In this document: piece by piece, positions 46,553 to 58,827 of the stretch
Layout of the letters: each line of letters opens with the position of its first letter
Position numbering within the stretch: position 1 is the first letter of the stretch
Origin: Megalobrama amblycephala
Taxonomy: Eukaryota; Chordata; Actinopteri; Cypriniformes; Xenocyprididae
NCBI RefSeq assembly: GCF_018812025.1
Contig: NC_063053.1
Span: forward strand, 10,619,623 to 10,683,622
Direction: 5' to 3'
Length of the DNA: 64,000 nucleotides
Notes under the pieces: generated by a model
What the model saw: the letters and a program-made list of their open reading frames with translations, nothing else
Database searches by the model: none
Told to the model about the DNA's origin: nothing
Translations under genes and position numbers: made by a program

Positions 46553-46612
46553 CATTTACATTTATGCATTTGGCAGATGCTTTTATCTAAAAGTGTATAT
46601 TTTATCAGCTTA
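46553..46612 (+). repeat. Teleost repeat fragment (TTTATGCATTTGGCAGATGC)
   Basis: CATTTACATTTATGCATTTG and GCAGATGCTTTTATCTAAA match the repeat also seen at 1188-1325 and, reversed, at 54740-54853. Confidence 0.65.
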
Positions 46613-46632
46613 TGCATTAAGTCTGTCTGTCC

Positions 46633-46745
<113 letters not shown>

Positions 46746-46791
46746 ATTTGTTCTGTCATTCGCTCTGTTGTTCTTTCATTCCTGCCTTCAT

Positions 46792-46935
46792 TACACTTTA
46801 TTTCAGTGGTCCACTTTAGACCTTCTACTAACTATAAGTAACTTGCAACTACATGTCAACTAACTCTTATTAGAGTTAGCCTATTAGAAGACTGTAGTAG
46901 ACTGTTAGGTTAGGGTTAGGTGTTAGGGTTTGGAT
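46792..46935 (+). repeat. Teleost interspersed repeat (GTCAACTAACTCT)
   Basis: Contains CACTTTATTTCAGTGGTCCA, ACTAACTATAAGTAACTTGC, ACATGTCAACTAACTC and GACTGTTAGGTTAGGGTTAG, in the order typical of a common fish repeat. Superfamily not assigned. Confidence 0.6.
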
Positions 46936-47881
46936 AAAATTAGGATGAAGGGTGTAGGGGTAAAAAAAAAAAAAAACTCTTTTTTGGAACGCACTTCTGC
47001 GTCATCTTATCGAGACATCAAGGAGGAGTAGATTGTGCAAGCCTTTTGTTTAACATTTATTTATTTTTGGCTTATCGCACCATATTGTATATTGTATCTA
47101 TGTATTTGAATGGACCCATAAAGGAAGCTGTAGCCTAAAGTATTTTTGTTGAAGTACAATGTTGTTTTGACTATAATAATGTACCAAATCTAACTCGTAT
47201 AAATATTACAAAATAGGCTACTATACATAGCCTACATTTATAGGACAAATCGAACTCCAAGCCTCCTGTATCCATTCTGTGACATCAACAACTTCCCTAT
47301 CCCATATCTGTGTTTACATTACTTCCTGTCCCAAAACGATTGTCATTGATAGTTTTACATGCACATAGTAGACCCTCGGGTTTTGAATGGCCGTGCTATT
47401 AAATATTTATATATTTCATGTCGAGTTGCCATGATTACCTGCCAGATTCGATAAGTTAACAGCTGTCAGTGTCATGGATGTATTGCAGCGCGAATTCTGA
47501 CTGAACGGATATAGACCGGAAAATAAAGGTAATTTACGTTTGATATTTTATCTACAGTTATCAGTTTTAGAATTCTACTTTTTTTTTTTTTTTTTTTTTT
47601 TTTTATGAATTTGAGCGAGCCAGAGAGAGAGAGAGTGAAGCTTTTGGCCTAAGAAAAACAACACGGTGGTCTCTTTTAAATTAACCGGGCAAAGGTTGAA
47701 ATTCAGCTGCTGAATGTATGTGAAAAATACATAACATTAGACATATAAAGTTCCCACCTCAATAATAAAGCTGCGAATTTTTAGTGCGAGTGCATATAAG
47801 CACGTCTGCTTTATAATACAACATTAAAGCTACCTTTTAGTGAGCACATATGTCGCCTTCACCTTGGCTTGGAAAAGACCC
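46936..47881. other. Unassigned stretch
   Basis: Holds a T tract at 47578-47604 and no recognisable gene. Some CpG-containing sequence at 47380-47530 might be a worn repeat. Confidence 0.5.
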
Positions 47882-49845
47882 GGCGCCAGACACAAATTCA
47901 CGGACGGGCATTACATTTTTTTCAGGGGGGCACAAATGAGATCAACCTTATTGCATAATAGCATTATGAATTAAATGGGCAAAAAAAAAAAAAAAAAACG
48001 AGGAAGAACTAAACGCACGTCGCATGGGCTCGACATTGCCCGGGACAAGTTGATTTTTTAAAGGGGCAAGTGAAAGAGAATTTTACTTGCCTGGCCTGAT
48101 TAAAACGCCAATAACAAAAAATGACTAGAGAATCACCAAAATGCGATAATGCTTCTGCATTCATTTAGTCTAAGTGGCTTAGTGCATAATAATATCGATA
48201 TTATCGATAGTGCATAATAGTATATAGGCTGATGTACTGACGCTAACAAAATGTTGCGCTGTTGAGGCGCTCGCGATGCCTCTCGAGGAGAAATCGAAAC
48301 AAATGAGCGCAGCAGAAACAAAGAAACTCAGTTAACACACTGCCAGAAGCGGCTCCTGGCCATTAATTTAGGTAGGGCAGATTCTGGGTCTTAGCGCTAG
48401 TTTATAATAAACGCCAATAACAAATATCCTAATCGCATTCGCATATATTATCACATTATCCACACATTAGACACACTTTTGGCAGAATTCTAATGTCCTT
48501 GCGTTATTCATCCTGAGGTTGGCGCTCTAATTATGTTTGACAGACTTTAGGACACTGAATTGCCTTAATGTAGTATTTATTGCGTCCGAATGTTGTTTTA
48601 GGATGTTACAAGATATGTAGGAATTCCAGCGAAGAAAAAAGTCATGTCTATTCTCAGAAAAACATAAAACAAACACAACAGGACTACTGTATAAGCTATT
48701 CACATGAACTAAAGGGTTTATCCTCTCATTTATTTAATACGCTACTCCACATAGGAAGAACAGACATGCCAACTAGTTACTGACCTGATACAGACACATA
48801 TGTGAAACGGACTGATGTTGTCTTGACCTAGAGCAAGGTTTACGTGACATAATGTCACGTGGAAGTAAGCGGGGCAGCCAGAAATCTGCTCAAATGGGTG
48901 CTGCAGTTCCATTTTTCACCACAGGTTTACATTGGAATTTTGTGGGGCGCTGTAGAGCTGGGAGGGCTCTGAGACAGGCTGCCCCGCTTATCATGATTCA
49001 TGCCTGCCGAATCCTTGCGCTATATTTTAATATACCCTGCTCACTTTACGACTAGAAAATCTGAAAAATATTTGTTGCAGAATGCTGAACACATTTACAA
49101 TATATTATTATTTCAGTCTATTTTTGGATGAATATTTTGTTGGGCTATGCCCCACCCAGACGAGCCGCGGCTGAATACTGCAGTAAAAATTCGAATGTGG
49201 AGTTTTTATATTATGACATATGATACAGTTAAGCAATATCACACAACCAAGAGTGCCGAATAATACCATCACGACTGAAAATGTGACACTGATTTCATAT
49301 GGCAGTTCTATAAACAAGTAATTAATATGAATTTACTTACATTTTAGACGCAATATTGACTGTTTTTGTTCTGTTTTAGCAGCGAAAATAGTTCAGACAA
49401 ATCACAGCAGAAGCGCGTCAGTCTCACAGCAACACTCGGGCTTTCGCCTAGCATTACCTCGCTGATCTCTCCTGCCAACTTTGGTGGTCTTTGATTAAAG
49501 AAACGCTGTATATCCTCTGTCACTGTCACACGAGATAGTTCAGCAGTTGTTTAAAAAATGACCGCTAACATTAAGCGGCAGCACTATGCTTAGCACACAA
49601 CCAAACATTTCCGCGCTCATTATTTACAAACCAATCAAATCCGTTTATTTTATTTTATTTTTTTAAATCAGATCAAACACATTTTTATCCAGTAGTTATG
49701 ATACAAAACGATAACTTTTGATGACAGAGTAGCCTATTGATAAAAAAAAAACAAGGACTGGTGGTTGGTGGGACGTAGAGTTGTCGACTTGTCCAGGGCG
49801 GGTAGTGACTCACAGGGCGGGCCAGGCCCCCCAATGCCCGCCCAT
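47882..49845. mobile_element. Possible large transposon with GGCGCCA ends
   Basis: Left GGCGCCAGACACAAATTC, then GGACGGGCATTA. Right, read inward on the other strand: GGCGCCATGGGCGGGCATTG. A second inward pair also matches: GCCCGGGACAAGTTGA (about 48039) against GCCCTGGACAAGTCGA from the right side (about 49780). This supports two ends of one roughly 2-kb element, though spacing differs and I see no target duplication. No transposase recognised. Confidence 0.4.
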
Positions 49846-49859
49846 GGCGCCGGTGCCTG

Positions 49860-50100
49860 TCCAGAGATCGGTTATGTATCGGATTTAAAACCGCAGTTGG
49901 AAGTGGCTCAGATCGGATGCGAAAAAATCGGATCTGGATGGTGTGGATTTTTGTGTGTACACGTGTGCAACTAATTCCGATCTGTGTCAGATGTGAGCAA
50001 AAGATCGGATTTTTTTTTTCTTGATCGCGAGATGTGCACCGCCATGTTTTTTTTTTTTTTTTTGCGCGGCAGTTCAGGGTCCTGACTCCTGTCAGTTGGA
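49860..50100 (+). repeat. GATCGGAT-type interspersed repeat
   Basis: Repeated words TCAGATCGGATGCGAAAAAA, AATCGGATCTGGATGG and AAGATCGGATTTTTTTTTC, then GTGCACCGCCATG. Recognisable as a common teleost repeat; superfamily not assigned. Confidence 0.5.
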
Positions 50101-50191
50101 TTTACAGCACGTGAATTCATCCGTTTCTCCTGAAATTCGTGTAGGTAAGTGGTCGATGAACTGGGAGAAGAACTTTATAGTTAGGCTACAC

Positions 50192-53067
50192 TAGTGTTTC
50201 TCAACGGGGGCGTTCAGAGAACAACGGGGGGCGTCGGAAGCAAGATTTTTAAAAGGGGGGCGTTCAGGTGTTCTTGGGGGGCGTTCACGAGTTTACACCA
50301 AAGATCCAGGCAAGACAAGATTAAACGTGTAATTACTTGCAAAAGAATTGCCTACAACATTCTAAAATCTGCCAGTTTAACGCAACATGTCAGCTAGGCT
50401 ATGTGTCGTTTCTTTTGCAACGATTATTTTTCCAGTCATAGACCAGTGCTCAAGCGCTGACATGAATTCATGTGCACAAAAATGTTTCGAGCTGACAACA
50501 ATCCGGTGGTGGCTTGAATCCAGCGCTGAACCACACAGCGGAGGAATGGAAAGTTGACAAGCCATTAAAGAAGTACTGACTTAAGAACCAATTATATTTT
50601 CAAATATTTTCAATAAATCATGTTCCCATTCACTCCGGTGACGAATTTTAAAATGAATGAAACTAAATTCTATTTGTAAGGTAAAACTTTTACATTTTAA
50701 TGCCTAATGCCAAAATGTTTTCTTTGTTCACAAAGTAATTTACTGGGCATTATTGTTAACTCGCAAGACTGTGAGAAAATGACAATTTGATGGATAATTA
50801 ATTTAAATATATTCTGTAATCACATTTAGGTAATTTCGCCGTCACATCTGAGCGCAAAACGCTGCTTGGATAATTTCAAGATAGGCTTGTTAAAAATCAT
50901 TAATAATACATTAATAATTTAATAATTGTTCATATGTGTTTATTCTTGTTAGAAGATTTTTTTATTTTATTTTACTTTTTTTATCATGACAAACCAAATA
51001 AATTTGAATTGAATTAATTATACCACTGATGGTAACATTAAGCTGATACCAAGGTATTTAAGCCTATAATTATAACAATTTTTTATGAAAAATCATGATT
51101 GTATTTATTTATTTTTTTCCAAAGTAAGATTAATGTAAGCAGCTTCTTGCAATACTCTCCTAAATGCGTAATAAATCCTAAGTGCACACATTAGCGCTGA
51201 AATGACCGTAAAGCAGCCTATGGTCGTTTTTACTGTCCAGAATTATCAAAAAAAAATCAATAGGCAGACGCAGATTATCTTGAGTTTTGCGTTAGTTCAA
51301 ATGCGCGTTAAGGTGATGGAAACCATTGGCATACTCATGGTGTGTAGTGACCATTTGTGCGTAAAACACCATGGCATTATGTATTAGTCCCAACAAAGTC
51401 TGACAAACAGCCCTCGACATAGAAATCAGATGTTTAAACTCGTAGTTATTTTGTGCGCGAGCGCGTTCATGTGGAAACTGCCAGTGTATGGGCATATACT
51501 TGTTTAACCAGTATTTCATCAGTTCTTCTGCGTCTCCTCACAGCATTTCAATAAAACGATATCCAACAACACAAATGGCTCTCTCTGTAGTCACAAGTTC
51601 CCTTCATAACACTTGCACGCTTAAGTTTCAGAAAACATCGTCATCGAAGTTTATATGTCTATCATTTATGTAATTATATAATTTATATGTATTCTTTATA
51701 TGACAGGTTTTCAAACCCTGTGTCACGAGACTTAAAAAATAAATAAACAAAATATATTTGACTTTATTGATTAACAAAGCGAAAGAAAAAACTGTGCCCA
51801 ATAGTAGCCTATATCCTGCTGAGTTTGATTCATTTTTGTGAGGCGCGGCGCTCCACAAACAAGTTCAAGGAAAGGAAACCGAGATGGCAAAAAGCGCATC
51901 CTGTTTTCTTTATTTTGCAAAAGCATAATGTTCTGTTTTTAGTGTGTGTATAAAAGTAAACTTCGCAGTATCGAATAATGTCTTACTCATATCTGTAAAT
52001 TACGGAGTATTTAAGTTGTTTTTGCTGGTGAGGAAACAGTTGAAGTGATTGCGCCGGCGCCTCGCGTGCGCACTCAGCATATTCATTGCAAACTTGACAT
52101 CGCAGCCTGTTCATTATCAAAATAAAATACCGTCAGCCAAACATAAAAATTACACTGTTCATTTTTACATACTCCGTAGTATCCAATCTGTGCCGTTCAG
52201 CGTGACCACCGCTGAAACTGGTCCTGCCAAACACATTTTTGCTCATTTGGGGGATGATTGTTTTCGTTGATATTGAAACGGGAGTGAAGTACAAATCCTA
52301 TTTGACACAATAAATAAAAGTTCAGCATCCAAATACATTGCTAATATGGAAACATTTGAATTCGTGCCGAACGAGAGGCTGCTTGAGAACACCGATTTTT
52401 ACTTTCAGTTTCGCATCAAATTAATTCGTTTGGGCTTGTTTATAGCTACTTATAAGTTTTTATTCTTGTTCTGTATATGTATATTATATATTTTAGTACT
52501 CTTATGCTTGACTTGGTTTGGTCGCGTCAATAAAAAAAAAAAAAGGTCGTTCTTTAAAAAAAGTTTGACAGCCACTGCTTTATATGTTGCTTATGTGTTG
52601 GAAAACACAAAATCCGGCATGGACCACTTTTGGTGTTATATGAGAGGGGGATCCCTCAAATGAGGTGGCGGATCAGATTTCGGAGGTTCCGGTTCCAGCT
52701 TGTCCCGGCTGCCTGTTCAGTCAAATCAAATCTGTTATTTGGCTTTCAGTGACATGCTTTTTGATTATGAAAGCTGCAGTTCGTAACTTTTGGAGCTCTA
52801 GCGGTAAATAACCAAAATTGCAGGGGTCTTGGTACTGCAGGTACTGTAGCCTACTCCGCAGCGGTGCCGACTCGAACCAGTCTAATAGTCCCAATATAAA
52901 TATAAAATATAAACTCTTATTATAGGTGTGTCATAGTGATTCAGGATAAGACAAAAACACGGTTTGGAAAATGGATTCATGATGAAGGCTAATGGTGTTT
53001 GGGGGGCGGTAAAGGATCTGGATAATGGATAGGGGGGCGTTGGCCCAAAAAAGGTTGAGAACCACTG
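50192..53067 (+). mobile_element. Large hAT-type element, 2.88 kb, 8-bp duplication
   Basis: GGCTACAC is duplicated exactly at 50184-50191 and 53068-53075. Ends TAGTGTTTCTCAAC and GTTGAGAACCACTG are inverted with two mismatches. Runs of GGGGGGCGTT occur four times near the left end (from 50206) and twice near the right (from 53001). The size would allow a transposase, but none of the frames within (for example 52346-52663) resembles one. The fragment at 52768-52800 (AAAGCTGCAGTTCGTAAC) looks like an end of another inserted element. Confidence 0.88.
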
Positions 53068-53075
53068 GGCTACAC

Positions 53076-54739
53076 TATGTGTATCTGATATATGAATAAA
53101 ACGTGGCGGCAAATTATATTTGAATTGATTGTTAATGCTGCTTTCATAGACATCAGTGTGTATTTTACAAACTCTAAATGTATTGTTTTACTAGTAGGCT
53201 ACTTATGTATATGTAAATGTTTGAAACCTAAAATTAACATTATGTGGTTGAATACACTAGTTGTGAAATGACAATTAAGCACTGAGCGCGTCTGTCTCTG
53301 GCTCTGCACCAGCCAAAGCGCGAAAGCACAGTTTGAATCTGGCAGTTTTGTGACGTCACTGAATATTCTAGAATATCTAAAGTTGACTATCTGAATAAAA
53401 TGTGTTTCTGCTCTATCTAGCTGTCCTATAAACATAATTTTCATTACTCATTCATCCAATGTGTGTTTATTCATTTATTTTTAATTCGTAGATACCAATA
53501 TGACAATTTTGAGGAAGTTGAGCCTCCTTTATTGGACTGATCCCAAAACTACCCTTACGTGTTTTTTTTTTGTTTTGTTTTTTTGCTTCCACAGAAGAGC
53601 CAAACTAGATTGTTTTCTTCACTCGAACACAAGAATCCTCAGTGTAAAATTAATAACAAAGCAGTAGCGAAGTCTTCTCTCATTGTTATAATCTAACACA
53701 GTACCCACAACAATTCGTTTAAAACAATAAAGTCCTGGATACCATAAATGCAACGACACGGGTCCAGTATTACCTCCCTCGGTTGTCATCGACTGCCCTG
53801 ATGGTGGATGATAAAAATTCTTTCATTTTCTGGGCTATTGTAGGCAAGGGGACAATTCTTACATTAATAACATCCGGGGCAGTTTTGTCCATGCTGAATC
53901 TTGCACACAGGGTGAACTAAAACCATTTATGTCTGTGTTTTGGAGCCAAAGTGTCCTGGGCAGATATTTATTATGAGGGTTTCCCTGGATAGCAGGCCAA
54001 ATGGTTCATTTCGATTACAAATGCAAAAATTGAGGCCTGCTTTTCCACTTTTAAGAGCGTATTTATAAGCACATTCCAATCAATTCCATTTTTGATATTG
54101 TGATTTTTATAGTTGAGTGTAAATCCTTTTGGTTTATTTAATTCAAAGTCATTGATTTTTTTCTCTCCTCCATTTGTACATAATACAAGGCACAAGTTTA
54201 GCAACACAACACAGTCTAGCAGCCGTTAAAAAAGTGTCTGCTGATCAATGGAAGGTCTAACCAACTAAAACAGTCTTGAAACTAACTGTATGTGTGGAAT
54301 GTTTTCAGAAAATGTACAGTGACACTGTAAGCAGATGTAAGAGAAGGAATAAACACTCAGGAATGGGGATGCTCGAAGATGAAGCTACACAGATGATGCA
54401 AGAACAATGTAAGACAGTAATACACAGAACGAGAGGGAGTAAACACAAACACACTGAGATCTCTCACCACGTGACTGATACTACAGCTTATAACTTTTGG
54501 CGTAAACTTTAGTGTAGCTTGCTGTGTTTGACTAGTCTCATAATAATTTGTATTTATCTTAAAAATCATAAGATACCAAATGAATTGGTTCATACAAAAC
54601 ATGCAACCTTTACTCCCATTGAGAGGGATGTTGTTTAGTTCACTTGCTATTCTGTATTTGAAGAAAGCAAATGCTTGCCTACATCAGTAAACAATGCGTT
54701 CTATATTTATTTATGCAGCACAGGTTACAAATGTGTGAT
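53076..54739. other. Unassigned stretch
   Basis: No gene or clear repeat. T tracts near 53563-53583. Frames at 53199-53444, 53971-54207 and 54276-54512 have no domain I recognise. Confidence 0.5.
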
Positions 54740-54853
54740 GTCTGTGGCAAAGTCATGGGTTTGATTCTCAAGGGATGCATGAATTGATATGCATGTGAAT
54801 ACAGTACCTTCGATGCAAGATGTTTGGATAAAAGCATCTGCCAAATGTAAAAG
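54740..54853 (-). repeat. Teleost repeat with B-box-like GGGTTTGATTCTC
   Basis: GTCATGGGTTTGATTCTCAA, then TGCATGAATTGATATGCATG and GGATAAAAGCATCTGCCAAA. It is the reverse sense of the repeats at 1188-1325 and 46553-46612. GGTTTGATTC resembles the tRNA B-box, hinting at a tRNA-derived origin; no intact tRNA is present. Confidence 0.6.
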
Positions 54854-55059
54854 GTCAATAAAAAATCAGTAAAAGTTGTATATACGAATTGTCCAAATCA
54901 GTCTTCTGAAGTCATTCAAATTATATGCATATTTACATATGATGATGACGATACACACAATGAAGTTTCTTCGTTTTGAACATAGAATCATTTTCCACTG
55001 AGTTAAAAGTAAGAAGAGAGAGGTACAAAAGATGTTTTCTGTAGTAGATTATTCAGATC

Positions 55060-55300
55060 CATGTTGCCTTATTATTATAATCTATGTATTCATATTTTTA
55101 ATTAGCTTTTATTTGTATATTTTCAGTTTTAATTTTAGTTCAAGTTTTGGTGATTTTGTTGTTTTTGTCATTTTATCAGTTTTCATTATATGTCTGTCTG
55201 TTCTGTCTAGCTTTATTTTTATTTTGGTGCCTAAACTAGTTTTTCATCTAATATTTATATTTTATTTTATTTATTTTTTTATTTTATAAAAAATATATAT
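55060..55300 (+). repeat. T-rich interspersed repeat
   Basis: Dominated by TTTTAATTTTAG and TTTATTTTTATTTTGG words, like 27840-28080. The 85-codon frame at 55032-55289 is a product of this composition. Confidence 0.45.
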
Positions 55301-56344
55301 ATATATTTTATAATAGTTTCAGCATTTATTTGGATCAATTGCAACACATCATGCAACACCTTGTTAAAAAACATTTATTTTTTTTGTTAAACCATGTGAT
55401 GTTGCAGTTAATACAGTTGCTAATACAGTTACTTTTTGCTCACATTTGCAAATTTTATGTTAATGTTGGACCCAGGTTGTACAGTATGAATATGCCTCTC
55501 TTGCATATGATTTTAGTTAGTTAATTTCTGTGAGTGAAAAGTGAGAAGGTTGAAACGCCACAAATTAAAATTGTGCACATTTACCATGTCTTCAAACATT
55601 TGTACGATTGTAAATATTCATCACTCTTGCTCAATCCACTGCTTACACTGATGAGCAGATGTTTGCTCCCTGCGTCTGTCAATCACAAACCCTGAGGGTA
55701 AATCTCCTGCAATCCGTGATTGTGATGTGAGAGTGACGTCTTTTTCACTAGTTATCACACTGGTTTGACGCTTTCTCAGTCTCATTCTCCTTTCTTCTCT
55801 CTCAACTTCTTGACTAACATCTGCTGATCTGTTGCTCATCTACATATCAGATAAAATACACTCATACTTATGATTTCACATACTGATTAGACCACCTAAC
55901 ATTACCATAACCATGCTTCTGTCAGTCACACTTGTGTCCTTATATAAGCAGTTGCCAAGCTTTGATTGGTCTGATGATATTTGCAGTACAAAGCAGATAT
56001 CTTCACTTGTATTTCATATTTGTAGTCATTTCATGTAGTAATATTTTGGTATGTTTATCTTTTTCTAATGGCTTGTGTGGTGGAGTGGTTATAACTCAAG
56101 TGCTTGTGAATGGATGTTTGCTTTTTTATTCATTGTACAAAGTGAGTTATTACTTTTGTGCTCTTTAAATTTTGCTTCCATATTCTGACGTACTTCAGAG
56201 TGAAACAGGATATTGAACAAGAGAAAAATGCTGAACAACTCTTGAGGTTATCCATTGATCAATGTTTAGTTTTAATGTTTTTATTTTGTTTAAGTTAAGT
56301 TTAATATATATGTCAGCAATGTAATAATAATATAGGCCTAATGC
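55301..56344. other. Unassigned stretch with one protein-like short frame
   Basis: Nothing recognised. The minus-strand frame at 55621-55839 (72 codons, ATG directly after an in-frame stop) has a hydrophilic, charged composition unlike the other frames here. It matches no family I know, so I do not call it a gene. Confidence 0.4.
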
Positions 56345-56660
56345 TTTAATTTTACACTTGACTACACTTAATAACTGTAAAAAAAATAAAAAAAATAAAA
56401 GAATTTACACAGTAAAATACCGTTTTCTATTGAAACAGCAATATACTGCAAAACAATGCATTCTGGGTAATATTATTTATTGTTTTCAAGAAAGTAGCCT
56501 ATAGACCTCTTTTCTTAAAATCACAATATTACCCAGAATGCAGAATGTTACCCAGAATCCAGAATGTTTTTATGGTATATTACTGTTTCAATGGAAAATG
56601 GTATTTTACTGTGTACATTTGTTTTGTTGTTTACAGTCATTTTTTTAGAGTGTAAAAAGG
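56345..56660. mobile_element. Inverted-repeat MITE with ACTGTAAAAAAA ends
   Basis: Outer ATAACTGTAAAAAAAATAAA and TTTACAGTCATTTTTTTAG. Inside, CAGTAAAATACCGTTTTCTA pairs with AATGGTATTTTACTG, and AATGCATTCTGGGTAATATT with AATATTACCCAGAATGC. A fold-back about 300 bp long; exact borders are uncertain. Confidence 0.6.
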
Positions 56661-56949
56661 GATGTATTTTTAGTTAACAAAAATATTAAATTTGTCATCA
56701 ACTAAAATAGTCAATCTGTAAAAGAACAAATTCTATACACTTTTTTGAATATTTATTTTTTTCTTTATAAATGTATTTAAAATACATTTCTATATAATTT
56801 AAGAAAAAAATAGTTTATTACCTATTGTATGTGTTAAACATAAAAGATTTATCAACAGAATATTTATATATAACAAAGTCCATACGATTCTATTCTATTC
56901 TGTTCTACTCTACTCTATTTCGGATGCACTAAATTGATAAAAAAGTGAC

Positions 56950-56998
56950 AGTAAAGACTTGCATTGCTTAAAAATAAATAAATCAAATAAAAATAAAA

Positions 56999-57037
<39 letters not shown>

Positions 57038-57245
57038 CATCAAAGAATCCTGAAAAAAAGTATCACATTTCCAGAAACATATTGAGCAGCACAATTGTTT
57101 TCAACATTGATAATAATAAGAAATATTTTTTTGAGCAGCAAATCAGCATATTAGAATGAATAGAAGGATCATGTGACACTGAAGACTAGCATAATGATAC
57201 TGAAAATTCAGCTTTAACATCACAGGAATAAATGACATTTTCATA
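56950..57245 (-). repeat. CAAAAGTTTGG-type repeat, reversed, with GT expansion
   Basis: Reads ATCAAAGAATCCTGAAAAAA, GAGCAGCACAATTGTTTTCA, AGGATCATGTGACACTGAAG and ATTCAGCTTTAACATCACAG, the reverse complement of the family seen at 3020-4690 and 19745-20012. A (TG)17 microsatellite lies inside it at 57002-57036. Confidence 0.8.
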
Positions 57246-57700
57246 TTCAGTATATCTCCGACTTTTCAATGGTACTGAAACTTTTAAATGGTATCAGCAG
57301 CTGTAAGTTTTATATAATAAGTTTTATATTAACATGATTTGTTTCCAAGCTATGTCTGTGGTCTTTAACCTCCAAACTGCCTCTCATTTAGAGGTCTCTC
57401 TTCTCGCTGTCCTCACCGTGGCCTTGCTGCGAGATGCTCCCCCACTGTCGTGTACACACCGTCTAAACTTTCATGCAGCGTGGTCTTGGGCTAATGAATG
57501 TAATATGTCTTGCATTAATAATGCACCTCTGAGTTATTTTCAGCTGCTTGGGGTTAATTATCTGCTTGTTAAAGTTGCATAAGAGTTTGATTAAGCACAA
57601 TAACAGATAAATAATCTTTCCCTCTCTCCATCCCCTCTCATTACTGATGTCACAAGCTTGGCTTATTGCTTACTGAGCTTGCAGTTAACGTGCACAGACT

Positions 57701-57740
<40 letters not shown>

Positions 57741-58472
57741 CATGTATGCGTTACATGCACATATACAGTATACTTGGTCTGATTATTTAGTCCAGATCTG
57801 AGAGCGATTCCACCCTGCAGTTCACTTTTTACATTGTTTTATTTGGCTATAGTGGGTTGATATGCACAATCCAGCCTTTCTTCTCCTAAATGCTAATCTG
57901 AACAAATAACCACCTATTTACATGTTTCATAATCAACTTCTGTGTCTAAATTTTGCACAAGTGTTTGTTGTTTGATAAGTGTTGGTCTGCATCTTGTTGT
58001 AGGTCTCAGTTTCCATTATATTCAGTTGTGAAATTGAATCGTTCAGATCACAATTTTGGTTTATCACCATTGAGTCAACTTGCTCAAACCTCTGATTGTT
58101 CCAGTGGCACAGTCCTTGCAATTAGTGTATGCTAAAGCACTTTGAATGAATACTGCTTGTTAAATAGCAGTAACTGTGTGGCAAATAACCAGGCGTAATC
58201 CAAGAAACAGAAATTTGAGGGGTAATTTGTGGGCTATTGTAATTCTGTCCAGACTCAGCAGATCTTGATTTACTAAAAATGGAGTCAGATCTGACCCCCT
58301 ACCCTGCTTTAAGCAATGAACAGTTTGTCTAATACAATTAGAAAATGTGTTTTTGTTTTGTTAACATTAGATGACTAATAATAGTTGCCATGTGCCCTTA
58401 GTGATCATCTTGTGCTGTTTAAGTCCTTTTATCCAGTTCTAATGGATTGCAAACACTGATTGAAATTATTAT
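57246..58472. other. Unassigned stretch, possible regulatory core
   Basis: The segment 57440-57640 lacks repeats and carries TTGCATTAATAATGCACC, GGGGTTAATTATCTGC and TTTGATTAAGCACAATAA. A (TG)n array stands at 57703-57733. No gene recognised; the 82-codon frame at 57334-57582 has no known domain. Confidence 0.4.
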
Positions 58473-58520
58473 TTATATTATTATTATTATTATTATTATT
58501 ACCAAAATACTATTATTATT
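58473..58520. repeat. (TTA)n microsatellite, interrupted
   Basis: ATTATTATTATTATTATTA, broken by ACCAAAATAC and resuming as TATTATTATTA. Confidence 0.85.
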
Positions 58521-58827
58521 AACCTGTGGTAAATTAACTAGTTGTTTTATTCAAAATTAAAAAAACAAAAAACAAAACCATGTCTATGCAGTATAATGTT
58601 TTCTTAATTCAAATACACAGCATACTATAAACTGACAATTTATGTCCTTGAATTTTCATTTACACTGTCATTATAAGTCACTTTTTCATGAAAGTGTAAA
58701 TGTAAATCTGTATTTTTTTTCTTCTTAGATTTGGTGGAATTAATTCATTTGATATATTTATTTGAATCTTTTAACCATTGCTTTTTTTTTACTGCTGGTT
58801 CTGGAACTGTGGCATAGTTTGTTTGAG

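Noticed and set aside
52346..52663. A 105-codon frame with a hydrophobic middle inside the large hAT element
   Set aside because: No similarity to transposases that I can see, and lysine runs come from an A tract.
54740..54853. tRNA gene suggested by GGGTTTGATTC
   Set aside because: Only a B-box-like word is present; no cloverleaf or A-box is found, and the context is a dispersed repeat.
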